Positions 27,896 through 36,772 of a stretch of 64,000 bases of DNA are shown piece by piece (within the stretch, counting starts at the first letter, position 1; the number at the start of each line of letters is the position of its first letter). The position numbers were made by a program, and so were the translations under genes. Origin of the DNA: Pseudomonas rhizophila (GTDB lineage Bacteria > Pseudomonadota > Gammaproteobacteria > Pseudomonadales > Pseudomonadaceae); assembly GCF_003033885.1 (NCBI RefSeq), contig NZ_CP024081.1:995783-1059782 (forward strand), given 5' to 3'. A model generated the notes under the pieces. It searched no databases. It had not been told where the DNA came from and saw only the letters and a program-made list of their open reading frames with translations.

Positions 27896-28450
27896 TCAAA
27901 GCGAGGCGAAGAACATGTCCGTAGCCGGGTCTTTGCCGGAGGTGCGACTTTCCTGGTCCTTCTCGACCTGCGCCATCGCCGTCTTGTCCTGCATGCGCTG
28001 GGCAATCTCCTGACTGACCGCCAATTGCTTCTCGGGCGGCATCGCCTCGAACTCCTCCTGGGTGATGCCCATCTCTTCAAGAATGCTGTCGCGCAGACGC
28101 TCTTCAGGCGTCTTGCTCATGTAGTCCTTGAATGCGTCCAGAGCAGAGCTGCCCTGTGTCTTGGCCTCATCGGAGGCTGATGAAGCAACGGTCTGCAACT
28201 GAACCCGGGTCTTGGCAAACGCTTCATCAACCTTGTCGCTGATGGCGGTGGCGGCATTGACCTGCTGTGTGGCTTGTCGCGCGATCGAAGCCTGCACCTG
28301 CGTGCTGCCCTGGCTGGCCTGAGCCTGGACGTTATCGCGCAATGCCTGCAGCGCGGCGCTTTGCAGGCCGCTGGCGGCTTCTGCGGTGGGATCCTCGCCC
28401 GGACGCTTGGGCAGCAAAATCATCGCTTGCTGTTGTGCACTGACCAACAT
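27896..28450 (-). CDS. Conserved hypothetical, helix-rich protein
   Basis: This 184-residue protein is rich in Ala and Gln with no signal peptide. The middle (about residues 30-110) is predicted to be long amphipathic helix, and the C-terminal half holds the acidic motif MSKTPEERLRDSILEEMGITQEEFEAMPPEKQ. I cannot name a family. A secreted or surface-associated role is possible but is only a guess. It stands alone between the small Lys-rich gene and gntR. Confidence 0.7.
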   Translation of the reverse strand: MLVSAQQQAMILLPKRPGEDPTAEAASGLQSAALQALRDNVQAQASQGSTQVQASIARQATQQVNAATAISDKVDEAFAKTRVQLQTVASSASDEAKTQGSSALDAFKDYMSKTPEERLRDSILEEMGITQEEFEAMPPEKQLAVSQEIAQRMQDKTAMAQVEKDQESRTSGKDPATDMFFASL

Positions 28451-28609
28451 GATGGATACCTGCGGTTATGGCTGAGCCATGTGCAGGAGCAAATCCCATG
28501 CCGCCGTCGCGAGCCCTGGATCCAAAGGACTGTGTAGCATCTGTCGGCGATCATGGCGGCCAATCCTTGCCGTCGGACGGCATGGATCGACCGCACATGA
28601 CCGTCGGGC

Positions 28610-29641
28610 TCAGGTACTTTCGCGAACCTTGAGTTCAAATCCCATGTCCACCACCGGCTGAGCGATGCGGTTGCCGGCCATCAACGTGAGCATCTGTTCG
28701 GCGGCGCGCTGGCCGATGGCTTCCCGTGGCGTGCTGATGCTGCTCAGGCGCGGCACCATGTGGGCCGAGGCGGGCAAATCGTTGAAGCCCAGGACCGCAA
28801 CCTGTTCGGGAATCTTGATGCCACAGCGCAGGGCTTCGAACAGCGCGCCGTGGGCCAGGTCGTCGTTGCCGAAGAAGATTGCATCGACGTCCGGATGGCT
28901 GGCGAGTAACTGCAGGAACAGTTCGCCGCCCAGGCCCACCGAGGATGGCCGTGGGGTCAGCAGTTCCAGATCCGGGTCGTACAGGCCGGCTTTCTGCAAA
29001 GCACGGCGAAAACCTTCGCCACGCAGCAACGTGCGCTGGTCCAGTTGTGCGCCGACATAGGCCAGGCGCTTGCGACCCCGGGAGATCAAGTGCTCGGCCG
29101 CCGTCTCGCCGGCCTTGAGTTGCGAAAAGCCGACGCAGTTAAGGCCCGCACCGGGGTCCAGTTCCATCATGTACACGCAGGGAATGTTGCTGGCCTCGAT
29201 CATGCGCCGGGCGCTCTCGGTACGGTCGAAGCCGGTCAGCAACAGACCGCGTGGCTGATAGGCCATGTAGTTACGCAGCAGGTCTTCTTCTTCGTCCCGG
29301 GAATAGTGATAGTTGCCGATCACCACTTCGAAGCCCTTGGGCCTGAGCACACGATGAATGGCTTCCAGGGTGTCGATGAACAACAGGTTGGACAACGACG
29401 GCACCAGCACCACCACCGAATGGCTCTGGGCCGAAGCCAGGGCGCGGGCGGCGGGGTTGACCACGTAGTTCAGGTCGCGGGCGGCCTGGCGGACTTTTTC
29501 CACCAGGCTTTCGGCAACGGTGCTGACGCCGCGCAGGGCACGGGAGGCGGTGATAGGACTGACACCGGCCAGGCGTGCGACTTCGTTGAGCGTAGGGCGA
29601 CCGGTGGTGCGGGTATTCTTATCGTTTTTAGTGACGGTCAT
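28610..29641 (-). CDS. gntR: LacI-family gluconate repressor GntR
   Basis: This protein of 343 residues has the LacI-type helix-turn-helix (PTLNEVARLAGVSPITASRALRG, residues about 16-38), hinge helix (NPAARALAS) and a periplasmic-binding-like effector domain. The ATG at 29641 gives the usual distance to the HTH. It represses gluconate uptake and phosphorylation and is relieved by gluconate or 6-phosphogluconate. It is divergent from gntK. A copy of the operator lies 31 bp upstream, so it is probably autoregulated. Confidence 0.92.
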   Translation of the reverse strand: MTVTKNDKNTRTTGRPTLNEVARLAGVSPITASRALRGVSTVAESLVEKVRQAARDLNYVVNPAARALASAQSHSVVVLVPSLSNLLFIDTLEAIHRVLRPKGFEVVIGNYHYSRDEEEDLLRNYMAYQPRGLLLTGFDRTESARRMIEASNIPCVYMMELDPGAGLNCVGFSQLKAGETAAEHLISRGRKRLAYVGAQLDQRTLLRGEGFRRALQKAGLYDPDLELLTPRPSSVGLGGELFLQLLASHPDVDAIFFGNDDLAHGALFEALRCGIKIPEQVAVLGFNDLPASAHMVPRLSSISTPREAIGQRAAEQMLTLMAGNRIAQPVVDMGFELKVREST

Positions 29642-29671
29642 CAGGGCGGCTTGCCAAACAAAAATCAAGGC

Positions 29672-29688
29672 ACTAAGGTAGCGCTGTC
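29672..29688. promoter_or_regulatory. GntR operator 1 (before gntR)
   Basis: ACTAAGGTAGCGCTGTC matches AC-N-AAG-N-TAGCGCT, the P. aeruginosa GntR site as I recall it, in full. Confidence 0.7.
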
Positions 29689-29821
29689 TCGACGCGGCTG
29701 CAAATGCGTGAGCGGGGTTTGCCTGAGCCCTGACCGTTAGCGTTGTGAACGAACATGCTGCAACCACAAAAATGACAAGAAGGCGTCGGCAACTTCTGCT
29801 TTTGCTCTGGTGTCACAACTT

Positions 29822-29838
29822 GCAAAGGTAGCGCTGTC
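29822..29838. promoter_or_regulatory. GntR operator 2 (before gntK)
   Basis: GCAAAGGTAGCGCTGTC, 19 bp before the gntK start. It shares AAGGTAGCGCTGTC with operator 1. Confidence 0.7.
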
Positions 29839-29856
29839 TGCGCGCTGAGGTGTTAC

Positions 29857-30390
29857 ATGAATAATCCCATCACCGCCCTGGTCATCATGGGCGTTGCCGG
29901 TTGCGGCAAGACTTGCGTCAGCCAGGCCCTGTGCCAGTTGAGCGGCGCCACCGCCATTGAAGGCGACACTTTCCACCCCGCGGCCAACATCCAGAAGATG
30001 AGCGCCGGTATCCCCTTGAACGACGACGACCGTGCCGGCTGGCTTGACAGCCTGTGCGACGAGTTGCGCCGTGTCGATGCGATGGGCGAGCGTCCGGTGC
30101 TGACCTGTTCGGCCCTCAAGCACAGTTATCGCGAGCGTCTGCGCAGTGCCTTGCCGGGCCTAGGCTTCGTATTTCTTGAGTTGACCCCTGAAGTGGCCGC
30201 CGACCGCGTGTCCCATCGTCCGGGGCATTTCATGCCGTCGACCCTGATCGACAGCCAGTTTGCCACCCTTCAATCCCCTGTTGGCGAGCCCCTGACCCTG
30301 GCTCTGGATGCATCCAGCCACAGCGTCGATGAACTGGCTCATCAGGCTTATGTCTGGTGGGTGGATCACGGTTTGAAGCTGGCCAGTTGA
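29857..30390 (+). CDS. gntK: Gluconokinase
   Basis: This 177-residue P-loop kinase of the GntK/IdnK family phosphorylates gluconate to 6-phosphogluconate, which then enters the Entner-Doudoroff pathway. Walker A is GVAGCGKT near residue 10. The substrate region EGDTFHPAANIQKMSAGIPLNDDDRAGWL (about residue 35) and TCSALKHSYRERLR (about residue 88) are diagnostic. ATG start with CTGAGGTG upstream. It is followed after 92 bp by gntP. Confidence 0.95.
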   Translation: MNNPITALVIMGVAGCGKTCVSQALCQLSGATAIEGDTFHPAANIQKMSAGIPLNDDDRAGWLDSLCDELRRVDAMGERPVLTCSALKHSYRERLRSALPGLGFVFLELTPEVAADRVSHRPGHFMPSTLIDSQFATLQSPVGEPLTLALDASSHSVDELAHQAYVWWVDHGLKLAS

Positions 30391-30409
30391 GTTGCAAAAA
30401 TTTTGCGTC

Positions 30410-30426
30410 AGAAAGATAGCGCTGTC
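30410..30426. promoter_or_regulatory. GntR operator 3 (before gntP)
   Basis: AGAAAGATAGCGCTGTC in the gntK-gntP gap. It shares TAGCGCTGTC with the other two and implies a separate, GntR-controlled gntP promoter. Confidence 0.65.
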
Positions 30427-30454
30427 CCGACGGCTTACAAATAACCGCTTCAAT

Positions 30455-30466
30455 AACAACAACAAA
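30455..30466 (+). promoter_or_regulatory. A-rich leader of gntP, candidate Hfq/Crc target
   Basis: AACAACAACAAA immediately upstream of the CAGGAG ribosome binding site gives overlapping AAnAAnAA motifs. Confidence 0.6.
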
Positions 30467-30482
30467 TCAGGAGACACCTCCC

Positions 30483-31835
30483 ATGTTCGGCATGTCCCAC
30501 GAGACGTTTCTGCTGCTTGATGCAGTGGTTACGGTGATCGGACTTATCGTCCTTATCACCAAGTTCAAACTCCACCCGTTCATTGCACTGACCATCGCGG
30601 CCGCTTTTCTGGGCCTGACCTCGGGCATGCCGATCGGCACCATCATCAAGGCGTTCCAGGACGGCTTCGGTGGCGTGCTGGGCTTTGTCGGCATCATTCT
30701 GGCGTTGGGTACGATGCTCGGTAAAATGATGGCCGAATCGGGCGGGGCCGATCAGATCGCCCAAACCCTGATCCGCGCCTTCGGCAAGGATAAAGTGCAG
30801 TGGGCCATGATGTTCGCCGCCTTCCTGGTGGGCATTCCGCTGTTCTTCGAAATCGGTTTCGTGCTGCTGATCCCGCTGGTGTTCATCGTGGCGCGTCGCA
30901 CCGGTGTCTCGATCATCAAGATCGGTATCCCGCTGCTGGCCGGTCTTTCCGCGGTCCACGGCCTGGTGCCACCGCACCCGGGCCCGCTGCTGGCGATTGG
31001 CGTATTCGGTGCCGACATCGGTAAAACCATTCTCTATGGCCTGATCGTGGCGCTGCCGACGGCCATTATTGCCGGGCCGATTTTCGGTACATTCATTGCC
31101 AAGCATATCCCCGGCCATCCGAATCAGGAGCTGGTGGACCAACTGGCACGTGAGACCGATTCTGCCGATCTGCCGAGCTTCAACATCACGCTGATCACCG
31201 TGCTCTCGCCGGTGTTCCTGATGCTGCTCAAGACCTTTGCCGATGTGGTGTTGCCTGAAGGCAATTTCTTCCGCACGTTCATGGACCTGATCGGGCATCC
31301 GATTTCTGCACTTCTGTTGGCATTACTGCTGTCGCTGTACACCTTCGGCTACAAGCAGGGCATCGGTTCGAGCCAGATACTCAAGTGGCTGGACGCGAGT
31401 CTGGCACCGACTGCGGCGATCATTCTGATCATCGGTGCAGGCGGTGGCTTCAAGCAGATGCTGGTCACCAGCGGTGTGGGTGATGTGATCGGTCACATGG
31501 CGGTGAGTGCGCAGATTTCACCGATCCTGTTGGCCTGGCTGGTGGCGGCGGTGATTCGCATCGCCACAGGCTCGGCGACCGTGGCAACCATTACGGGTGC
31601 CGGGATCGTGGTACCGGTGGTCGGGATGATTCCGGGTGTGAACCGTGAGCTGCTGGTCCTGGCGACCGGTGCCGGTTCGCTGATCCTGTCTCACGTCAAC
31701 GATGCCGGCTTCTGGCTGGTCAAGCAGTACTTCAACATGACCGTGGCCGAAACCTTCAAGACCTGGACCGCGATGGAAACCATCCTGTCCGTGGTAGCGC
31801 TGATCTTCATCCTGTTGCTGTCGCTGGTGATCTAA
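30483..31835 (+). CDS. gntP: Gluconate:H+ symporter (GntP family)
   Basis: This 450-residue inner-membrane permease has about 12-14 hydrophobic segments. GntP-family features include GFGGVLGFVGIILALGTMLGKMMAESGGADQIA near residue 60, VHGLVPPHPGPLLAI near residue 160 and SATVATITGAGIVVPV near residue 365. It imports gluconate for GntK. ATG start behind CAGGAGACACC. Its own operator and Crc-type leader suggest induction by gluconate and repression by preferred carbon sources. Confidence 0.95.
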   Translation: MFGMSHETFLLLDAVVTVIGLIVLITKFKLHPFIALTIAAAFLGLTSGMPIGTIIKAFQDGFGGVLGFVGIILALGTMLGKMMAESGGADQIAQTLIRAFGKDKVQWAMMFAAFLVGIPLFFEIGFVLLIPLVFIVARRTGVSIIKIGIPLLAGLSAVHGLVPPHPGPLLAIGVFGADIGKTILYGLIVALPTAIIAGPIFGTFIAKHIPGHPNQELVDQLARETDSADLPSFNITLITVLSPVFLMLLKTFADVVLPEGNFFRTFMDLIGHPISALLLALLLSLYTFGYKQGIGSSQILKWLDASLAPTAAIILIIGAGGGFKQMLVTSGVGDVIGHMAVSAQISPILLAWLVAAVIRIATGSATVATITGAGIVVPVVGMIPGVNRELLVLATGAGSLILSHVNDAGFWLVKQYFNMTVAETFKTWTAMETILSVVALIFILLLSLVI

Positions 31836-31853
31836 GCGACGACGCATCACCCA

Positions 31854-31992
31854 TTGTGGGAGCGAGCCTGCTCGCGATAGCGCACTGACCGTCAGCAACG
31901 AAGTCGACTGTCATGCCGCTATCGCGAGCAGGCTCGCTCCCACATTGGCTTCTGGTGATCTGAAGATCCAGAGTGGGAGCAAACTCCCACAT
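31854..31992. repeat. REP doublet, type A, plus extra half unit
   Basis: Inverted pair at 31854-31946, followed by a short GTGGGAGCAAACTCCCAC palindrome, between convergent gntP and alaC. Confidence 0.85.
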
Positions 31993-32003
31993 TGATTTTG
32001 GTA

Positions 32004-33221
32004 TCAGGCGTTCGGTTTGCTGACCAACCCATCCGCCCGGAACATCCCGCGAATGCCGCGAACGGCCTGGCGAATCCGGTCCTGGTTTTCGATCAGTGCA
32101 AAGCGCACGTGATCATCGCCATATTCACCGAACCCCACCCCCGGCGAGACGCAGACCTTGGCTTCGGCCAACAGCTTCTTGGCAAACTCTAGCGAACCCA
32201 GGTGTGCATAAGCCTCGGGGATCTTGGCCCAGACGTACATCGACGCCTTGGGGTTTTCCACCATCCAGCCCAGTTCATGCAGGCCCTTGACCAGCACATT
32301 GCGGCGCTGGCGGTACTGTTCGGCGATATCCCGCACGCACTGCTGGTCGCCTTCAAGCGCGGCGATGGCCGCCACTTGCAGCGGTGTGAAGGTGCCGTAG
32401 TCGTGGTAGCTCTTGATCCGCGCCAGGGCGTTGACCAGTTCCGGGTTGCCCACCATGAAGCCGATACGCCAGCCAGCCATGTTGTAGCTTTTGGACAGGG
32501 TGAAGAATTCCACGGCGATGTCTTTTGCACCCGGCACCTGCATGATCGACGGGGCTTTCCAGCCGTCGTAGACGATATCGGCGTAGGCCAGGTCGTGGAT
32601 CACCAGCACGTCGTACTGTTTGGCCAAGGCGATGACCCGTTCGAAGAAATCCAGCTCCACGCATTGCGCGGTAGGGTTGGACGGAAAGCCCAGGATCATC
32701 ATTTTCGGCTTGGGAATCGAGCCGCGAATGGCGCGCTCCAGCTCGTCGAAGAAATCCACCCCCGGCACCAGTGGCACCGAACGCACCTGGGCGCCGGCGA
32801 TCACCGCGCCGTAGATGTGGATCGGATAACTGGGATTGGGCACCAACACGGTGTCGCCCTGGTCCAGGGTCGCTAGCATCAGATGCGCCAGGCCTTCCTT
32901 GGAACCGATGGTGACGATGGCTTCGGTTTCCGGGTCGATGTCCACCTCGTAGCGGTCCTTGTACCAGCGCGAAATGGCGCGGCGCAGGCGCGGTATGCCT
33001 TTGGAGGTGGAGTAACCGTGGGTGTCTTCACGCTGGGCGACGGTGACCAGCTTTTCCACGATATGTGGCGGTGTGGCGCCGTCGGGGTTACCCATGCTCA
33101 AGTCAATGATGTCTTCGCCGCGCCGACGCGCAGCCATCTTCAGCTCGGCAGTGATATTGAATACATACGGGGGGAGTCGATCGATGCGCGCAAAGCGGCG
33201 CGGCGAACCTTGGTTGGCCAT
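32004..33221 (-). CDS. alaC: Alanine-synthesising aminotransferase
   Basis: This 405-residue fold-type I aminotransferase opens with [19 protein letters not shown], closely matching E. coli AlaC. The PLP lysine lies in [17 protein letters not shown] near residue 240, NPTAQ near residue 175 holds the conserved Asn, and the C-terminal arginine lies in VRFALIEN. It makes alanine from pyruvate with glutamate as donor. ATG at 33221, with CTCGAGGCAATA upstream; the longer frame starting at 33335 has no family support. Confidence 0.93.
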   Translation of the reverse strand: MANQGSPRRFARIDRLPPYVFNITAELKMAARRRGEDIIDLSMGNPDGATPPHIVEKLVTVAQREDTHGYSTSKGIPRLRRAISRWYKDRYEVDIDPETEAIVTIGSKEGLAHLMLATLDQGDTVLVPNPSYPIHIYGAVIAGAQVRSVPLVPGVDFFDELERAIRGSIPKPKMMILGFPSNPTAQCVELDFFERVIALAKQYDVLVIHDLAYADIVYDGWKAPSIMQVPGAKDIAVEFFTLSKSYNMAGWRIGFMVGNPELVNALARIKSYHDYGTFTPLQVAAIAALEGDQQCVRDIAEQYRQRRNVLVKGLHELGWMVENPKASMYVWAKIPEAYAHLGSLEFAKKLLAEAKVCVSPGVGFGEYGDDHVRFALIENQDRIRQAVRGIRGMFRADGLVSKPNA

Positions 33222-33428
33222 TATTGCCTCGAGATACGTGAGCGCCCGGAACCGTCCGAGCGACGTTGGCCACTGCGGTGGCCTGCGGCGCAAGATAAAG
33301 GGGCTGATGGCCAATTGTCCAGTAGCGGCGCGCAACTATTTTCGACGACACTGTCGATCCGCTCAGGGGACTTTCAGTAACACCTGCGCATTGTACGACT
33401 CGCCCTGTTCAAAAAACGAATGGACTGA

Positions 33429-34097
33429 ATGATGGAATTTTCCAGCGGTTTCCTGCTGAGCCTTTCTTTGTGCCTGGACATTGGCGTGGCCAATATCGCG
33501 ATGATTACCCTGGCCATGCAACGTGGCTATTTCCAGGGTTTCGCCCTGGGCCTGGGCACATGTGTGGGGGACCTGATCTACGCGGTCCTGGCCTTGGCCG
33601 GCATGACGGTGCTGCTGCAATACGAAACGGTGCGCTGGGTGCTGTGGATCGGCGGCTCGGTGGTGCTGCTGTATTTCGCAGCGAAGATGATTCATTCGGC
33701 GATCTATCACCATGCGGCGTTGGCCGAGGCTGGCGAGGTGCGGAGTCATTCATCCGGGCAGGAGTTTTTTCGCGGGATTTTCCTGGCGATGTCGTCGCCC
33801 AGTGCCATTCTCTGGTTCGCGGCGGTGGGCGGCACATTGATCGCTCGCTCGGGCGGCGGAACGATCCTCAGCTCGGCGCTGTTCCTGAGTGGATTTCTCT
33901 GTGCCGGACTTCTCTGGTGTGCAGGCCTGTGCCTGGCAGCAACCCAGGGCGGCAGGCTGCTGGGGGATAAACTGTTGCGCTATTGCTATTGGGCATCGGC
34001 CGCCATCTTCTGCTATTTCGCGGTGTACGTGATTGTTTCTGGCTACAACGAGTTTATCGGGAAAGTGGCGCCGGCCGTTGTGCCTGGACTCGGATAA
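33429..34097 (+). CDS. LysE-family amino acid exporter
   Basis: This 222-residue inner-membrane protein has about six membrane segments. The N-terminal LysE pattern is SGFLLSLSLCLDIGVANIAMITLAMQRGYFQGFALGLGTCVGDLIYA; the usual PGP is replaced by DIGVAN, so it is a divergent member. MSSPSAILWFAAVGG is the second family landmark near residue 118. The substrate is unknown. It is divergent from alaC, with 207 bp between the two starts. Confidence 0.82.
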   Translation: MMEFSSGFLLSLSLCLDIGVANIAMITLAMQRGYFQGFALGLGTCVGDLIYAVLALAGMTVLLQYETVRWVLWIGGSVVLLYFAAKMIHSAIYHHAALAEAGEVRSHSSGQEFFRGIFLAMSSPSAILWFAAVGGTLIARSGGGTILSSALFLSGFLCAGLLWCAGLCLAATQGGRLLGDKLLRYCYWASAAIFCYFAVYVIVSGYNEFIGKVAPAVVPGLG

Positions 34098-34172
34098 GCG
34101 AAACGGGCCTGGCAATCTTCATCAGGCTTCTATACTGCAACACCCGACCTCACGTTTCTGGAGTGTTGACGC

Positions 34173-34661
34173 ATGGAAAAGCACGAACCCGATAACGCAG
34201 CCGAACCACGCTTCGAACACGGACGTTTTCAGATAATCGCCGGTTTTGGTGGCTGTTTTACCCCGGACACCGCCGAGGATATCCCGCTGCTCTGGGAAAA
34301 GTTTTTGCCCTGGCTCGGTAAAGTGCCAGGGCAGAAAGATGAGGTCACCTATGGCGTGTGTTGCAACCCGGACGGGAAGGGTGGGTTTGAATACATTGCC
34401 GGCGTGGAAGTCAGCCGGCTCGATGATTTGCCCGAACAGTTGCGCTGGATCGAAATACAGCCTGCGCACTACGCAGTGTTCGAACACAAAGGTCCGTTGA
34501 AAGCCCTGCCGCAGACGTTCCACTACATCTGGAAAGAGTGGCTGCCGCGATCCGGCCACACAGCTGCCGAGGCCCCGGAGTTCGAACGCTACAGCGAAGA
34601 CTTCAACCCCAGGACCGGCGAAGGCTCTCTGGAAATCTGGATTCCTCTCAAACCGAGCTGA
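34173..34661 (+). CDS. GyrI-like effector-binding domain protein
   Basis: This 162-residue stand-alone GyrI-like/AraC effector-binding domain has FQIIAGFGGCF at the start, YGVCCNPDG in the middle, EVSRLDDLPEQLRWIEIQPAHYAVFEHKG near residue 85 and a final SLEIWIPL. Such proteins bind small hydrophobic molecules, and some inhibit DNA gyrase or hydrolyse toxins. No DNA-binding domain is present. ATG with a CTGGAG site upstream. The ligand is unknown. Confidence 0.82.
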   Translation: MEKHEPDNAAEPRFEHGRFQIIAGFGGCFTPDTAEDIPLLWEKFLPWLGKVPGQKDEVTYGVCCNPDGKGGFEYIAGVEVSRLDDLPEQLRWIEIQPAHYAVFEHKGPLKALPQTFHYIWKEWLPRSGHTAAEAPEFERYSEDFNPRTGEGSLEIWIPLKPS

Positions 34662-34687
34662 TTGCCATCCTCTCGGCAATGCAAACC

Positions 34688-34779
34688 GGTGGGAGCGAGC
34701 CTGCTCGCGACAGCGGTGCCACATCCAACATTCATGCAAGCTGGCCCACCACAATCGCGAGCAGGCTCGCGCTCACAGA
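34688..34779. repeat. REP doublet, type A
   Basis: Imperfect inverted pair between convergent genes. The right unit carries a single change (CTCGCGCTCACA). Confidence 0.8.
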
Positions 34780-35279
34780 CAGGTTATCTCCTGGTCAAAC
34801 ACCAGCCCCATCCGCCGCTCATAACCGATGCGGCCCTTGTACGCTTCGCCACTGTCGACCCAGCCCAGCCGGGTATACAGGCCGATGGCCGAGACATTAT
34901 CGGCGTCGACCGAAAGCTCCAGTCCTCTGATTTGCGGCCATGCCGCCCGAGCCACGGCAGGAAGCGCTAGTAGGCAGGCCTTGCCGTAACCCTTGCCCTG
35001 GGCCCGATAATCGACTTGCAGGGCGTGCAGGGTGGCGCTGTGTTCGTTGGCCCAGGCGGGCAGTACTGGCGGGCGCTTGAGTAACAGGAACGCCACTGGC
35101 ACTTCGCCTGCCAGCAACGCAAACCCTTTGACGCCAGGGCCGGGCCTGGACAACAGCGTGTGCAGTGCGCCGTGGATATCGCCGGCGAACTTGATCTGTT
35201 CGGGGTGGATTTCGATGGCTTCGACCTGCGTGCGCTGCAGCTCGGTGAGGTCTTCGTAGGGTACGAGCTGAGCGGTCAC
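34773..35279 (-). CDS. GNAT-family N-acetyltransferase
   Basis: This 168-residue acetyltransferase has the core LHALQVDYRAQGKGYGKACLLALPAVA near residue 85 (Q/RxxGxG/A acetyl-CoA loop) and LSVDADNVSAIGLYTRLGWVDSGEAYKGRIGYERRMGL at the end. ALLAGEVPVAFLLLKRPP is the preceding strand pair. The substrate is unknown. Its stop region runs into the edge of the REP doublet. Confidence 0.85.
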   Translation of the reverse strand: MTAQLVPYEDLTELQRTQVEAIEIHPEQIKFAGDIHGALHTLLSRPGPGVKGFALLAGEVPVAFLLLKRPPVLPAWANEHSATLHALQVDYRAQGKGYGKACLLALPAVARAAWPQIRGLELSVDADNVSAIGLYTRLGWVDSGEAYKGRIGYERRMGLVFDQEITCL

Positions 35280-35421
35280 AAAAGCATCCGTTGTTTGCCG
35301 ACAGAATGGGCCTGGGATTCTAGCGAATTTTTTTCTTTGAATTATTTTTGTTTGGGTTGTCGATTCGCAGTTTCTCTAAACGACAAAGGGTGTCTTCAAC
35401 AAAAACCTGCGGAGAATCACC

Positions 35422-35856
35422 ATGAATACCCAAGCCACCGAAACCGAAATCAAGGCCTTGATCGAGACTTATCGCCAGGCTGTCATGGAAAAAAATGTTG
35501 AAAAAGTCATGGCGCTCTATGACGACAACATCGTTTCGTTCGATGCCATCCAGGCCCTGCAATTCAAGGGCAAAGTCGCTTACCGGGCCCATTGGCAGGC
35601 GTGCATGGAGATGTGCCCTGGACCGCACAAGTTCGACTTCCATCAGATCGAGATTACCGCAGCTGACACGATCGCCTTCGCTCACTGGCTGGCCTATTGC
35701 GGCGGCACCAACGACAAAGGTGAAGAGCAGGCTTGCTGGATGCGCACGACCGCTTGCTATCAACGGGTGGCCGGGCAATGGAAGATTGTCCACGAACACT
35801 GGTCCGCGCCGTTTGATCCGATGGCCGGTACGGTGATGTTCGACCTGCAGCCCTGA
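35422..35856 (+). CDS. SnoaL/NTF2-like protein (DUF4440 type)
   Basis: This 144-residue cone-shaped alpha+beta barrel protein opens with TEIKALIETYRQAVMEKNVEKVMALYDDNIVSFDAI and ends with TACYQRVAGQWKIVHEHWSAPFDP, typical of the SnoaL-like nuclear transport factor 2 family. No catalytic function can be assigned. It lies just before the YCII, SRPBCC and ECF42 genes and is probably part of the same regulated group. ATG with GCGGAG upstream. Confidence 0.82.
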   Translation: MNTQATETEIKALIETYRQAVMEKNVEKVMALYDDNIVSFDAIQALQFKGKVAYRAHWQACMEMCPGPHKFDFHQIEITAADTIAFAHWLAYCGGTNDKGEEQACWMRTTACYQRVAGQWKIVHEHWSAPFDPMAGTVMFDLQP

Positions 35857-35923
35857 TCGTCGGTTTTTTCGCTGAGCGCTTTTCTGCGGTCCATAGTTGA
35901 TCAGTTCGATCACGGAGCTTTCC

Positions 35924-36268
35924 ATGAAGTACTTATGCCTGGTCTATAGCAACGAGCATGCGCTGCACAACTCACCCGACAGCCCGCAGGACGCTGAATG
36001 CATGGCCTACGCCGAGTCGGTCCAGGGCAGCGGTCGTATGATTGCCGCCGAGGCCCTGGAGTCGGTGCAGACCGCTACCACGGTGCGCATGCGCGGCGGC
36101 AAGTTGTCGATCACGGACGGTCCGTTTGCCGAAACCAAGGAGCAACTGGCGGGCTTCTACCTGATCGACGCCAAGGACCTGAACGAAGCTCTCCAGGTCG
36201 CCGGCAACATTCCGGCGGCCCGGGTCGGCTGCGTCGAGGTCCGACCGGTACGTCAACTGAATCCCTGA
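35924..36268 (+). CDS. YCII-related DGPF-domain protein
   Basis: This 114-residue protein begins MKYLCLVYSNE and carries the DGPF motif (SITDGPFAETKEQLAGFYLIDAKDLNEAL), the hallmark of the YCII-related family. The ATG at 35924, with CACGGAGC upstream, fits the family N-terminus. DGPF proteins regularly neighbour ECF42 sigma factors, as here. Their function is unclear; weak oxidoreductase or hydrolase-like roles have been suggested. Confidence 0.9.
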   Translation: MKYLCLVYSNEHALHNSPDSPQDAECMAYAESVQGSGRMIAAEALESVQTATTVRMRGGKLSITDGPFAETKEQLAGFYLIDAKDLNEALQVAGNIPAARVGCVEVRPVRQLNP

Positions 36269-36295
36269 ACAACAATCACAAACAGGATTTCATTC

Positions 36296-36772
36296 ATGAA
36301 CCTCAAACCTGCCGCGTTCGAGTTGTCCATCAGCCGGGTGATCGACGCCTCGCGTCAGAAGATTTTCCGCGCCTGGACCGAGCCGGCGCTGCTTGTCCAA
36401 TGGTGGGGACCCCACGGCATGACTACGCCGGAGTGCGAAATGGAGCTGTGGGTCGGTGGTCAGTTTCGCACCCTGATGCGTGCCCCGGACGGCAGTGAGT
36501 ATCCGACCATGGGCGTGTTCCTGGAAATCGTCGCCCCGCAGCGGCTGGTCTTCACCGATGCGTTTGTGCCCGGCTGGATCCCCTCCGGCAAAGCCTTCAT
36601 GACCGGCGAAGTGTTGCTTGAGGAGATGGGCGATAAAACCCTTTACACCGCCCGCGCCCTGCACTGGAACGAAGAAGACCGCCAGGCCCACGAAGCCATG
36701 GGCTTTCATGACGGCTGGGGCCAGAGCCTGGACCGGCTCGAAGCGCTGGTGACCCAGGGCATGCCCGACTGA
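36296..36772 (+). CDS. SRPBCC-family (AHSA1-like) protein
   Basis: This 158-residue START/Bet v1-like ligand-binding protein has the AHSA1 landmarks FELSISRVIDASRQKIFRAWTEPALLVQWWGP and GVFLEIVAPQRLVFTDAF, ending with GWGQSLDRLEALV. It may bind a small hydrophobic ligand. Its stop and the sigma factor start share one base (TGATG), so the two are translationally coupled. Confidence 0.9.
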   Translation: MNLKPAAFELSISRVIDASRQKIFRAWTEPALLVQWWGPHGMTTPECEMELWVGGQFRTLMRAPDGSEYPTMGVFLEIVAPQRLVFTDAFVPGWIPSGKAFMTGEVLLEEMGDKTLYTARALHWNEEDRQAHEAMGFHDGWGQSLDRLEALVTQGMPD

